DNA of 64,000 bases from Okapia johnstoni (Eukaryota; Chordata; Mammalia; Artiodactyla; Giraffidae): contig CM044314.1 of NCBI GenBank assembly GCA_024291935.2, positions 21,798,001 to 21,862,000 on the forward strand, read 5' to 3'. Under the pieces are notes generated by a model, which ran no database searches, was not told the DNA's origin, and saw only the letters and a list, made by a program, of their open reading frames with translations. Position numbers and translations under genes: made by a program. This document shows positions 1 to 11,866 of this stretch, one piece after another (position 1 is the first letter of the stretch; every line of letters begins with the position of its first letter).

Positions 1-177
1 CGCCACAACTACTGAAGCCCACACACCCTAGAGCTTGTGCTCTGCAACAGGGGAAGGCACCGCAATGAGAAGCCAGCATAACACAACTAGGGAGTAGCCC
101 CCACTCATTGCAACTAGAGAAAGCCTATGAGCAGCAACAAAAACCCAGAGCAGCCAAAAATAATAATAAATAAAATT
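1..177 (+). mobile_element. CHR-type tRNA-derived SINE, cut by window start
   Basis: The sequence reads like the 3' two thirds of a cetartiodactyl CHR-family SINE: repeated 'gcaacaa/gcaacta' blocks with 'gccac..' and 'agcccccact', ending in a taa-rich tail at about 160-177. The 5' head lies outside the window. The family call is from memory of the consensus. Confidence 0.7.
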
Positions 178-1193
178 TGAGAATATATATATAATATGGA
201 TTAATTCACCTGACAAGTCATCTTTTTGAAAGAAATTCATAATTAGAATATGACAGTTTCTACTAAATATTCTTGGCATGCTTATGAGTGGCATATTGTT
301 AGGTATAGGTAGGTATTTGCATGCTGCAGTGAGTATCTACAGGGTTGCCTTTCCAATGCCCACTCCTTAAATCTTCCCTTTGCTTCCATTCTCATGATTA
401 TTAGGATAAAATCTCCCTGGGCACACGGACACTGTTGCATTCACTGATGTATCTCTGTGCCTAGAACACCTGGAAAGTGCTTCCAAAATATATGTTGAAT
501 TAAAGACTTTAGTAGTGAGTCCCTAGGAGTCAAGTAACTAAACCCTCTGGCTACTAGTCAATATGTGGTCCATTAAGGTATCATTATTTGGAACTGGAAT
601 AAGAAAAAATGGTAGTCTTTGATTGACTAAATCCATAATATATACCCTCAGGAGCCCTGTTTTCTGTCATGTGAACCTAAGATGCAGAGGAAGCTTGTCT
701 TCAATGCAGACAAAAGTCACAGGAAAAGGACAGTCTTCTCAAAAAAAAGCAGTGGGAAAGCCTAATACCAACATGGTCCAACATGGACTTCTACTTTAGC
801 CCAGGTTGGGGAGGGGGAAATTTCCCTGTCTATCCTTCTTGAGTTCTTGTGGCTGGACACGAGACAAATTTACCAGAGGAAAAGAAACAAATTTAACTCA
901 TGCACATAGAGGTTTCATAGAAATAGGTCCTAATAAGCTGCCAAAGCAAGCAACTTTATCCTTTCTAGACAAAGAAACATAAATTTGTGAGGAATTAATA
1001 GGGCAAAGAAACTTAGGCACTGGGTGCTTAATTAGTGAAGAATCGAAACATATTTGCCTTGGGCTAGTAAATTAAACAAATAGCAAAGTTTGTTTATACA
1101 GGCTTCTTATACAGGCTTGTTTATACAGGCTTCTTCTTAGCCAATTCTCTATCGCTGATGATAAGGATGTCCTTTTACCTTTAGATGCCAAGT
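178..1193. other. Intergenic stretch, nothing recognised
   Basis: AT-rich non-coding sequence between a SINE and a BovB copy. No long open frame or clear repeat family was seen. A short direct repeat ('ttatacaggctt', about three times) lies near 1093-1135. Confidence 0.5.
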
Positions 1194-1203
1194 ATGCACC
1201 TTT

Positions 1204-2781
1204 ACTGTACAAAAAAGATCTTCACGACACAGATATTCATGATGGTGTGATCATTCACCTAGAGCTAGGCATCCTGGAATGTGAAGTCAAGTGGGCCTTA
1301 GAAAGCATCACTACGAACAAAGCTAGTGGAGGTGATGGAATTTCAGTTGAGCTGTTTCAAAACCTCCAAGATGATGCTGTGAAAGTGCTGCACTCAATAT
1401 GCCAGCAAATCTGGAAAACTCAGCAGTGGCCACAGGACTGGAAAAGGTCAGTTTTCATCCCAATCCCAAAAAAAGGCAATACCAAAGAATGCTCAAACTA
1501 CCACACAATTGCACTCATCTCACACGCTAGTAAAGTAATGCTCAAAATTCTCCGAGCCAGGCTTCAGCAATACATGAACCGTGAACTTCCAGATGTTCAA
1601 GCTGGTTTTAGAAAAGGCAGAGGAACCAGAGATCAAATTGCCAACCTCCGCTGGATCATCGCAAAAGTAAGAAAGTTCCAGAAAAACATCTATTTCTGCT
1701 TTATTGACTATGCCAAAGCCTTTGACTGTGTGGATAACAATAAACTGTGGAAAATTTTGAAAGAGATGTGAATACCAGACCACCTGACCTGCCTCTTGAG
1801 AAACCTGTATGCAGGTCAGGAAGCAACAGTCAGAACTGGACATGGAACAACAGACTGGTTCCAAATAGGAAAAGGAGTTCGTCAAGGCTGTATATTGTCA
1901 CCCTGCTTATTTAACTTATTTGCAGAGTACATCATGAGAAATGCTGGGCTGGAAGAAACACAAGCTGGAATCGAGATTGCTGGGAGAAATATCAATAACC
2001 TCAGATATGCAGATGACACCACCCTTATGGCAGAAAGTGAAGAGGAACTAAAAAACCTCTTGATGAAAGTGAAAGAGGAAAGTGAAAAAGTTGGCTTAAA
2101 GCTCAACATTCAGAAAACAAAGATCATGGCATCTGGTACCATCATTTCATGGGAAATGGATGGGGAAACAGTGTCAAACTTTATTTTTGGGGGCTCCAAA
2201 ATCACTGCAGATGGTGATTGCAGTCATGAAATTAAAAGACGCTTACTCCTTGGAAGGAAAGTTATGACCAACCTAGATAGCATATTAAAAAGCAGAGACA
2301 TTACTTTGCCAACAAAGGTCCGTCTAGTCAAGGCTATGGTTTTTCCAGTAGTCATGTATGGATGTGAGAGTTGGATGGTGAAGAAAGCTGAGCGTCGAAG
2401 AATTGATGCTTTTGAACGGTGGTGCTGGAGAAGACTCTTGAGAGTCCCTTGGACTGCAAGGAGATCAAACCAGTCCATCCTAAAGGAGATCAGCCCTGGG
2501 TGTTCATTGGAAGGACTGATGTTGAAGCTGAAACTCCAATACTTTGGCCATCTCATGTGAAGAGTTGACTCATTGGAAAAGACCTTGATGCTGGGAGGGA
2601 TTGGGGGCAGGAGGAGAAGGGGACAGCAGAGGATGAGATGGCTGGATGTCATCACCGACTCGATGGACATGAGTTTGGGTAAACTCCGGGAGTTGGTGAC
2701 CGACAGGAAGGCCTGGCATGCTGCAATTCATGGGGTTGCAAAGAGTTGGACAGGACTGAGCGACTGAATTGAACTGAACTG
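1204..2781 (+). mobile_element. BovB LINE, 5'-truncated, with TSD
   Basis: The copy covers the reverse transcriptase and the 3' end of BovB, a RTE-clade LINE. It ends in the family's typical 'gagcgactgaattgaactgaact' type tail. A perfect 10-bp duplication, atgcaccttt, flanks it at 1194-1203 and 2782-2791, which marks a target-primed insertion. The 5' end is truncated, so the endonuclease domain is missing. Confidence 0.9.
1247..2767 (+). pseudogene. BovB reverse transcriptase, two in-frame stops
   Basis: One frame stays open from 1247 to 2767 apart from TGA at 1769-1771 and TGA at 2558-2560. The three open pieces (174, 254 and 64 residues) are in the same frame, so no frameshift is needed. 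The catalytic YADD motif is visible in the second piece (context RYADDTTLM), with the FIDYAKAFD block upstream. The endonuclease part is absent. This is a dead retrotransposon fragment, not a host gene. Confidence 0.85.
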
Positions 2782-2914
2782 ATGCACCTTTCCCAGACAG
2801 CGAAGAGAGTCAGTGTCCCTCTTACGGCTGCTATTTCTTAAATAACTTTAACTCAAAATAGTCAATATGCATTGAGACATATTTTGGGGTGATCTGCCCT
2901 GGGCATCAACATCA

Positions 2915-4755
2915 TATACAAAAATTAACTCAAAATATCTCAAACACTTAAATCTAAGTGTTAATACCATAAAAGTCTTAGAAGAAAAAATAGACTAAAA
3001 GTTTCATGACATTGGATATGATAGTATTTCTTGTATATGACACCAGAAGCACAGGCAGTAAAAGAAAAATATATAAATTGGACTTCATCAAAATTAAAAA
3101 TTTTTGTGCATCAAAGGACACAATGACAGAGTAAAAAGGCAATGATGGAATGAGAGAAAATGTTTGCAAATGATATATCTGATTAGGGATTAATATCCAG
3201 AATATATAGAGAAACCCCACAACAATAAAACTAACAATTCAATTGAAAAATGGGCAAAGGACTTGAATAGACATCTTCAAAGAAGGTATACAATAAGCAC
3301 GTGAAAAAATGCTCAATATCAGTAACCACTATGGGAATGCAAATCAAAACCACAGTAAGACACCACTTCACTACCATTAGGATGGCTACTTGATGGATTG
3401 AAAATAGCAAAGTGTTGGCAAGAATGTGGAAAAATTATAATCCTTGTGCACTGGTAGTGGGAATGTAGACTGATGCAGCTTCTGTGGAAAACTGTAGGAT
3501 GATTCTCCACAAAACTAAATATAATCCAGAAATTCCACTTCTGGGTGTATACCCAAAAGAATTGAAAGCAGAGACTCAGACAGATATCTGTATATCCATG
3601 TTCATTGCAACATTATTCACAATAGCCCTAAGGTAGAAGCAACCCATGTGCTCATCAGTGGAAGAATTGGATAAACAAAATATCGTATATCTGAAATGGA
3701 GCAGGACACTATGGTCCTTGAACCCTCATGTCCTCAGCTGGCCTTTTGTCTGTGGAAAACTTTAGTCAAAGAATAAGTTTAATCAGAAAACTGAGAACAT
3801 GTGAAAACAAAGGAAAACAGTCCAAGAAGACTACATAATAATAGCATAGTCATTAAGCACAGTCAAGGACATTGAGTTCTTTCTCAAGGGCTATAGATAA
3901 TATTCTGAGCCATATCCTGTGAGCTGTCTTATAGATACTAAAACACCAGGTGGAGAAGTTAAGTACATGATGACCAGATAGTACCCATGACAGAAGCTGC
4001 CACAGTTCTGAGAACTGGTCTCAAAGAAATGGAAAAAAAAAAAAAAGGATCCTGGAACTGAAGATTAACTGTACCTAAAACAACCAAGACAATGCTGGTC
4101 AGACCATCGATGGCCAATTTTAAGATGACTGTTAGAGATAACTGTGCTATTTCTGCATGGAGCCCCCTCCTTCTGTTTATAAAAGCTTTTGCCCCACTGG
4201 TTGCCTGTGCAGGGAGTCAGCCTTTGGACAGATGTCTGCCCTCCCCCTGTGGCTGGTGCTGACATCTGAAATAAAGCAAACTTTCCCTTCCACCAATCTG
4301 GCCTGTTTATTGGCTTTTGGGTGGCAAGCAGCCAAGCCCCCAAATCTCACTTTTTGGTAACAGATTCATCCAATTGAATTTCATTCAGCCTGGAAGAGGA
4401 AGAAAATTTTGACAGAAGCTATAACATGAAGGAAATTTGAGGATATTATGCTGAGTGAAATAAGTCAATCACAAAAGGGTAAATATTGTATGATTCCACT
4501 TATATAAGGTACTTAGAGCAGTCAAATTCATAGAGACTGAAAAAAGAATAGTGATTACCAGTGGCTGATCAAGAGGCAAATAGAGAACTTGATGGGTATA
4601 GAGTTTCTCTTTGGATGATGAAAAAGTTCTAGAGATGAATGGTGGTGGGGATTGCACAGCAATGTGAATGTACTTAATGCCACAAAACAGTACAATAAAA
4701 ATGGTTAAAATGGTATATTTCATGGCATGTACATTTAGCCACAACAACAAAGAAT
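2915..4755 (+). mobile_element. Old L1 LINE 3' part, interrupted by an LTR
   Basis: The sequence follows the 3' part of mammalian L1 ORF2: 'ccataaaagtcttagaagaa', 'aaaatgggcaaaggacttgaa', 'cacttctgggtgtatacccaaa' and 'gcaacattattcacaatagcc'. It breaks at about 3691 and resumes at about 4363 with 'tttcattcagcct', then runs to the 3' end near 4755. It is strongly mutated, with no open frame. Confidence 0.8.
3692..4362 (+). mobile_element. Solo ERV-type LTR inserted in L1
   Basis: This 671-bp block begins tg and ends ca and splits an L1 that continues on both sides. It has LTR architecture: TATAAAAG at 4178-4185, AATAAA at 4270-4275 about 92 bp later, then a short U5-like end. No internal viral sequence follows, so it is a solo LTR. 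A related copy occurs at 16867-18148. I could not read a clean TSD, so the ends are approximate. Confidence 0.65.
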
Positions 4756-5914
4756 CACAGGAAACAACAGAGAATCACAGGAAATGGTAAAGAGAAGGCA
4801 AAGTTCTGAAGCATTCAAATCCTTCATTCTAATGGCATCTTGACCCATGGGTTCCATGGAAGACCCATGTCTCTGGCTGACTTCTGTTGCTTGCAACCAA
4901 AATAATTTGATTATTATTTGTAATTAAGAACCCTTTCCCCAAGATCATAAGAATCTAGAGAATGGGATCCTAACTCATCACTGATATGAGATAGTTACTA
5001 ATGAAAAATAAATATATAATAAGAGGAAAGAAGGGTTGTCACTTGTAAGTTGTCTTTGTTGGTCACCTTGGTCTGCCCCACTGCAGCTATAACAGTGCTT
5101 TTGTGCATCGTGAGCTGGTTGAATCAAGGGTGTGAAATAAGAGATAATAAACTACCCAAACTAATCTAGGATAGAGAGGGGGAAAAACCCTTCTCTGAAA
5201 TCTAGTTACTGTAAAGTTGCAGTAGGTGAGAAACTGAGCCAAGGAAAACATATTAACGCATCTGCAAATTGGCACTACCTGGACCCTGCTCTGTAACCAT
5301 GGTAACCACTGATAATGTGTGTAAAAATAAAGCAAAAAGGTAGTAACTTTTAATGCCTGTATAACTAGTTTAATCAGTCTTTGCCTAAGCTCCAGACATT
5401 TTTATAAAAGAAAAGGAAGGACTGAATAATAGAATTTTAATGAAGACATTATGAATTACAACAAAAATTGGAAGCCATTGGTTAATTAAAAGCTTTTTAC
5501 GTTGAAACTAACCAATAGTGTAGACTCTGAAGTTTACAAAAATAATTTTTTAAGGAACTGACTCATATAGAACATCATTGAGCATGAGGACACTATAAAT
5601 GAGAACACAAAATCGAAGTTATACATTAAATTAATGTTTCATCCTTGAAATGGTTCAAGTCTAACTTATATTACAGAGTCTGAAGCAATAAAAAAAAGAA
5701 GAGCCTTTTTTTTTAAGTGGCTTATTGCCCAATGCCCTCCATCTCAAAAAGCAATTGCTTCAAGATGCCTCAGGAAACTCTGAGTACTAGTAATATTCTA
5801 GTTACTCAACTGATGTTAGGAGCATGAGTGTTAATTTTATCGTTCGTTTAATTTTACACTTGCAGTAAAAATTGTCTTTTGCATTAAGATTTACTTCGTA
5901 GTGAAATCTTTTAA
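4756..5914. other. Intergenic stretch, nothing recognised
   Basis: AT-rich non-coding sequence of about 1.2 kb. There is no convincing open frame, RNA gene or repeat family by eye, though old degraded repeats may be present. Confidence 0.4.
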
Positions 5915-6131
5915 TATTTATTTATTTGGCTGTCTCAGATCTTAGTTGCAGCACTCGGGATCTTTGTTGCATCATGCCGGATCTTTCACTGAGGTGCACG
6001 GACTCTAGTTTTGGCGCACGGACTTAGTTGCTCTGAGGCAAGTGGGATTTTAGTTCCCCGACCAGGAATCAAACCCACATCCACTGTATTGCAAGGTGGA
6101 TTCTTAACCACTGGACCACCAGGAAAGTCCC
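5915..6131 (-). mobile_element. CHR-type SINE
   Basis: Read on the minus strand it starts with the tRNA-like 'ggactttcctggtggtccagtgg' type head at 6131. It ends in an A-rich tail (seen on + as 'aatatttatttattt'). Diverged. Confidence 0.75.
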
Positions 6132-6279
6132 CACAATGATATTTTATATATAAAAAAAGAATAGGTAGAGGAAGAAAACCCCTCCCCCACCTCAAAACAT
6201 GAGGTCTCAGGCTAGTCTAGAGGAGAGAATACAAGTTGCAGCTGAGAGGAAAAAAAAATTCTATGAGAACCTGTGATTC

Positions 6280-6450
6280 TCAGTTTCACCAGTGGGTCTT
6301 GTTAGAAGACTTGTTAACGGGCCCACTCCAGAGCAGATCCAGCAAGTTTGGGTGGGCCTGAGAATCTGCATTTCTAACAGGGTCCCAGGTACTGCAGCAG
6401 CTGCTACTGCTCAGGGCCTCACCCTGGGAACCTATGCCCTGAACCATTGG
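6280..6450 (+). mobile_element. MER5-like hAT-Charlie relic
   Basis: It contains the hallmark 'gaatctgcatttctaacagg' followed by 'tcccaggtactgcagcagctgctac', as in MER5-type non-autonomous DNA transposons. It is old and the boundaries are approximate. Confidence 0.55.
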
Positions 6451-6921
6451 TCAGCCTGCCCTACCCTCTGTATTTGTTTGACTGTTTTATGAGGTCACAC
6501 TGTGAGGTCCCACCAAATGCTGACTTCCACTTTCAAAAGCAGTATGCTGTTTTTGTGAACGATGAAAATAACTTTTTTCATTTTGCTCCAATATGCTTCC
6601 CTTCATTTTCAGTTTAAGTTTCAAATGCACCGAATTTACAGGGTCAAGGTCATTGGAAAATTAACGAACTAAAAGATTTTCCTTTTCACCCAGCATACTG
6701 AAGGCATTGTATTTATTTGGCAATAACAAATATATGTAATACATCAAAATTAAAGGTATACCATTCTTAAATTTCTTCTGTGGTTTCAATTACCTATTGA
6801 ACCACCAAAACAAAGTCTGAAATAAGCCTAATTAGAACAAGTTAAAACACTATTGTATTTCATTAGAGGTCCATATTAAGTGTCCACCATCAAGATTTAC
6901 AGTAGTGCTTAATCCTAGGAA

Positions 6922-7142
6922 AGGGACTTCCCTGGTGGCTCAGACAGTAAAGTGTCTGCCTACAATGCGGAAGACGCAGGTTTGATCCCTGGGTCAGGAA
7001 GATCCTCTGGAGAAGGAAATGGCAACCCACTCCAGTACTCTTGCCTGGAAAATCCCATAGACAGAGGAGCCTGGTAAGCTACCGTCTGTGGGGTTGCAAA
7101 GATTCAGACAGGACTGAGCGACTTCACCTTACCTTACCTTTC
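6922..7142 (+). mobile_element. Bov-tA SINE with TSD
   Basis: It carries the tRNA-like head 'gacttccctggtggctcag', the box-B-like 'ggtttgatccctggg' and the Bov-A body 'ccagtactcttgcctggaa'. It ends in a (cttac) tail. Perfect 9-bp duplications, tcctaggaa, lie at 6913-6921 and 7143-7151. Confidence 0.9.
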
Positions 7143-7309
7143 TCCTAGGAAGTGAAACAGGAGGGAAGTAGTCAGGAAACAACCATTAAAAGAATGAAGT
7201 AGCGCTTGAGGATACAACATAAACTGATTGTAACTAACTAGGTCCAAAACGGTGAATGATTCTACTTTGGTAAATCTTGAGCCTCATTATATGCTCATTA
7301 TAATACATT

Positions 7310-10300
7310 CAGCTCAGTTCAGTTCAGTCAGTTAGTCATGTCCGACTCTTTGTGACCCCATCGACTGCAGCACGCTAGGCCTCCCTGTCCATCACCAACT
7401 CTTGGAGTTCACCCAAACTCATGTCCATTGAGTCGGTAATGCCATCCAACCATCTCATCCGCTGTCATCCCCTTCTCCTCCTGCCCTCAATCTTTCCCAG
7501 CATCAGGGTCTTTTCAAATGAGTCAGTTCTTCGCATGAGGTGGCCAAAGTATTGGAGTTTCAGCTTCAACATCAGTCCTTCCAATGAATGTTCAGAACTG
7601 ATTTCCCTTAGGATGGACTGGTTTGATCTCCTTGCAGTTCAAGGGACTCTCAAGAATCTTCTCCAACACCACCGTTCAAAAGCATCAATTCTTTGGTGCT
7701 CAGCTTTTTTATAGTCCAACTCTCATATCCATACATGACTACTGGAAAAACCATAGCTTTGACTAGATGAACCATTGTTGTCAAAGTAATGTCTATGCTT
7801 TTTAATATGCTATCTAGGTTTGTCATAACTTTCCTTCCAAGGAGTAAGAGTCTTTTAATCTCATGGCTGCAATCACCATCTGCAATGATTTTGGAGCCCC
7901 CCAAAATAAAGTCAGCCACTGTTTCCACTGTTTCCCCATCTATTTCCCATGAAGTGATGGAATCAGATGCCATGATCTTAGTTTTCTGAAGGTTGAGTTT
8001 TAAGTGAACTTTTTCACTCTCCTCTTTCACTTTCATCAAGAGGCTCTTTTGTTCTTCTTTGGTTTCTCCCATAAGGGTGGTGTCATCTGCATATCTGAGG
8101 TTATTGATATGTCTCTGGGAAATCTTGATTCCAGCTTGTGCTTCCTCCAGGCCACCGTTTCTCATTACGTACTCTGCATACAAGTTAAATAAGAAGGGTG
8201 ACAATATACAGCCTTGATGTACTCTTTTCCCGATATGGAACCAGTCTGTTGTTCCATGTCCATTTGTAACTGTTGCTTCCTAACCTGCATACAGACTTCT
8301 CAAGAGGCAGGTCAGGTGGTCTGGTATTCACATCTCTTTCAGAATTTTCCACAGTTTGTTGTGGTCCACACAATCAAAGGCTTTGGTATAGTCAATAAAG
8401 CAGAAGTATATGTTTTTCTGGAACTTTCTTGCTTTTTTGATGATCTAACAGATGTTGGCAAATTGATCTATGGTTCCTATGCCTTTTCTAAAACTATCTT
8501 GAACATCTGGAAGTTAGTGGTTCACATACTATTGAAGCCTGGCTTGGAGAATTTTGAGCATTACTTTACTAGCATGTGAGATGAGTGCAATTGTGCGGTA
8601 GTTTGAACATTCTTTGGCATTACCTTTCTTTGGGATTGGAATGAAAACTGACATTTTCTAGTCCTGTGGCCACTGCTGAGTTTTCCAGATTTGCTGGCAT
8701 ATTGAGTGCAGCACTTTCACAGCATCATCTTTTAGGATTTGAAATAGCTCAACTGGAATTCCATCACCTCCATTAGCTTTGTTCATAGTGATGCTTCCTA
8801 AGGCCCACTTGACTTCGCATTCCAAAATGTCTTGCTGTAGCTGGTGATCACACCATCGTGGTTATTTGGGTCATGAAGATCTTTTTTGTGTAGTTCTTCT
8901 GTGCATTCTTGCTACCTCTTCTTAATATCTTTTGCTTCTGTTAGGTCCATACCATTTCTGTCCTTTATTGAGCCCTCTTTGCATGAAATCACTGCTGATG
9001 GTGATTGCAGCCATGAAATTAAGAGACGCTTACTCCTTGGAAGGAAGCTTATGGCCAACCTAGATAGCATATTTAAAAGCAGAGACATTACTTTGCCAAC
9101 AAAAGTCCATCTAGTCAAGGCTATGGTTTTTCCAGTGGTCATGTATGGACGTGAGAGTTGGATGGTGAAGAAAGCTGAGCGCCACAGAATTGATGCTTTT
9201 GAACTGTGGTGTTGGAGAAGACTCTTGAGAGTCCCTTGGACTGCAAGGAGATCCAATCAATCCATCCTAAAGGAGATCAGTCCTGGGTGTTTATTGGAAG
9301 GACTGATGTTGAGCTGAAACTCCAATACTTTGGCCACCTCATGCGAAGAGTTGACTCATTGGAAAAGACCCTAATGCTGGGAAGGACTGGGGGCAGAAGG
9401 AGAAGGGGACGACAGAGGATGAGATGTTTGGATGGCATCACTGACTCGATGGACATGGGTTTGGGTAAACTCCGGGAGTTGGTGATGGACAGGGAGGCCT
9501 GGCGTGCTGCAATTCATGGGGTTGCAAAGAGTCAGACACGACTGAGCGACTGAACTGAACTGAACTTGCATGAAATGCTCCCTTGGTATCTCTATTTTCT
9601 TGAAGAGATCCCTAGTCTTTCCCATTATATTGTTTTCCTCTAATTCTTTGCACTGATCACTGAGGAACGCTTTCTTATCTCTCCTTGCTATTCTTTGGAA
9701 CTCTCCATTCAAATGGTTATATCTTTCCTTTTCTCCTCTGCCTTTCACTTTTCACTTTTCTTCTTTTCTCAGCTATTTGTAAGCCCTCCTCAGACAACCA
9801 TTTTGCCTTTTTGCATTTCTTTTTCTTGGGAATGGTCTTGATTGCTGCCTCCTGTACAATGTCACGAACCTCTTTCCATAGTTGATCAGGCACTCTGTCT
9901 ATAAGATCTAATCCCTTGAATCTATTTCTCACTTCCACTGTATAATTCTAGGGGATTTTATTTAGGTCATACCTGAATGGTCTAGTGGTTTTCCTTAGTT
10001 TCTTCAATTTAAGTCTGAATTTGGCCATAAGGAGTTCATGATCTCAGCCATAGTCAGCTCCTGTTCTTGTTTTTGCTGACTGTATAGAGCTTTTCCATCT
10101 TTGGCTGCAAAGAATGTAATCAATCTGATTTCAGTGTTGACCATCTGGTGATGTCCAGGTGTAGAGTCTTCTCTTGTGTTGTTGGAAGTGGGTGTTTGCT
10201 ATGACCAGTGCATTCTCTTGGCAAAACTCTATTAGCTTTTGCCCTGCTTCATTCTGTACTCCAAAGCCAAATTTGCCTGTTACTCCAGGTATTTCTTAAC

Positions 10301-10446
10301 TCCCTACTTTTGCATTCCAGTCCCCTATAATGAAAAGGACATCTTTTTTGGGTGTTAGTTCTAGAAGGTCTTGTAGGTCTTCATAGAACCATTCAACTTC
10401 AGCTTCTTCAGCATTACTGGTCAGGACATAGATTTGGATTATTGTG
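7310..10446 (-). mobile_element. Long BovB LINE hosting another BovB
   Basis: The minus strand holds most of a BovB: reverse transcriptase in the 7650-8885 part and endonuclease-domain sequence in 9577-10446. It is split by a plus-strand BovB at 8990-9565. A 10-bp duplication, ataatacatt, flanks the whole unit (7300-7309 and 10447-10456). Without the insert it is about 2.5 kb, somewhat short of a full BovB. Frameshifts and stops interrupt it. Confidence 0.85.
8990..9565 (+). mobile_element. Nested BovB 3' fragment with 11-bp TSD
   Basis: A 576-bp 5'-truncated BovB 3' end sits inside the older minus-strand copy. Perfect duplications, ttgcatgaaat, lie at 8979-8989 and 9566-9576. The host element resumes exactly after the second copy. 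The insert is therefore younger than its host. Confidence 0.9.
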
Positions 10447-10461
10447 ATAATACATTAGCAT

Positions 10462-10880
10462 ATGTTAAATGACACACTTACCAGTGCCATGAAGTTCCCA
10501 GGTTGAACATAATAGGCCAAAAAGTAGGCAGTTGCCCAATCCCTGGGAAATCTCCACCCTTTCCCCAAGATAATTGGAATAATTCTCCCTCTCAGCCTTC
10601 GAAATTATCCAGGCTATAAAAACTAACCACGCCATATTTTGGAGCCTCTTTCCTTCTGAGATGGCCCACACTCTGTCTGTGGAGTGTGTTTCTCTCTAAA
10701 TAAATCCACTTCTTACCTATCACTTCATCTCTCACTGAAATCTTTCTGCCATGAGGCATTAAGAACCTGAGCTTCATTAAGTCCTGAGATGAGGTGTGTA
10801 ATCTCAATTAAAAGACAGTGGGTTCTGACTGGGTTCAAGTCCCGGCCTGTGGGTTCAAGCCCCATCTGAGTTATGCAGCT
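10462..10880 (+). mobile_element. ERV-type LTR-like block
   Basis: It starts tgttaaatgacac and has a TATA-like 'ggctataaaaac' near 10610. The polyadenylation-type 'taaataaatcc' lies near 10698, about 90 bp downstream, after 'tgagatggcccacactctg', which resembles R regions of bovid ERV LTRs. The 3' end is uncertain. Family not assigned. Confidence 0.5.
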
Positions 10881-10917
10881 TCAGCAGGACATGTTATATT
10901 TCTTAGTAAGTATCTTT

Positions 10918-11050
10918 TTGGGGGGTGGGGTTGTTTTGTTTGTTTGTTTGCCACACCACACAGCTTGTGGGATCTTAGTTTCCCAACCAGGGATTGAACC
11001 CAGGCAGTGAATGTGCAGAGTCCTAACCATTGGACTGGCAGGGAATTCCC
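10918..11050 (-). mobile_element. CHR/ART-type SINE with TSD
   Basis: The minus-strand head is at 11050 ('gggaattccctgccagtcca'). The A-rich tail is seen on + as repeated gtttgttt. Perfect 9-bp duplications, agtatcttt, lie at 10909-10917 and 11051-11059. Confidence 0.8.
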
Positions 11051-11059
11051 AGTATCTTT

Positions 11060-11450
11060 AATACTGGATTCAATAAAGATATTCTCCTTTTTTCTACCTT
11101 CCATGCTATCTGTTAGCTCTTTTGTTTTTCCTATTTTATTTGCTACTTCAAAATTTACTGATGAGAAAAATCCACATTTAAAGATAACACCTTTCTAGCT
11201 CCCTTGTCCTGAGACCGGCCAGTCTTCACCCCAAGCCCCAGCCCACTGCTTGCACCCTACAACCAACCACGTGCTGCAAGTGACCCAATGTTAGCTTTTA
11301 AGAATCGGGTGAGCCTGTTGCTAAACAGCTGGAGCTTGAAACCTGGCACTAGGGGAGGATTTACACTGAGAAAATAAGGGCAAATGCTGCTAAACCCTGG
11401 AGTCGGTTCTTAACAGTTATTAATACTTAGAGTACCACTGCCTACAAACC
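11060..11450. other. Intergenic stretch, nothing recognised
   Basis: Non-coding sequence between a SINE and a purine tract. No gene or clear repeat was seen. Confidence 0.4.
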
Positions 11451-11735
11451 TACAGCAAAAAAGAAAGGAAGGAGGGAACGAAGAAGGGTGGGGCAGAAAA
11501 AAGGAAGGAAGGAAGGGAAGGAGGAAAGAAGAGAGCTTAGAAGGGTGGGAGGGAGGGAGAGAGAGGGAAGAAGGTAAAAAGAAGGAAGGGGAAAAAAGGA
11601 AGGAAGGAAAGGGAAGGAAGGAAAGAGGGAGGGGAAAAAAGGAAGAAGGAATAAAAAAGAATGAAGGAAAAAAGAAGAAAAAAAAAAAAAGGAAGGAGAG
11701 AGAGGGAAGAAGAAACAAGAAGGAAGAGTACCTCT
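11451..11735. repeat. Purine-only low-complexity tract (GGAA/GAAA)n
   Basis: About 285 bases are almost entirely A and G on the + strand, with irregular ggaa, gaaa and gaga units and very few pyrimidines. Open frames here (poly Ser/Pro/Phe/Leu) are artefacts of base composition. Confidence 0.9.
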
Positions 11736-11866
11736 GAAGCCAAGGTTTATAAACATGAGGAGCAGCAAGCCCTCTTGTGGTTGTTGCCAGAATTGCAGAG
11801 GATGAGGGGAGATGGCAGCAAGGTCCAGATTTCATCCTGAACACATTTTACATAAGGCTTCAGAAG

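Noticed and set aside
3692..4362. A possible intact endogenous retrovirus
   Set aside because: Only a single LTR is present, directly bordered by L1 on both sides, with no internal gag/pol/env-like sequence.
8886..9317. 143-codon plus-strand ORF that looks continuous
   Set aside because: It crosses the junction between the outer BovB (antisense) and the inner BovB (sense), so it is a chimera created by the insertion.
11410..11844. Minus-strand ORFs rich in Ser, Phe, Pro and Leu
   Set aside because: They are a direct translation of the purine/pyrimidine tract and not genes.
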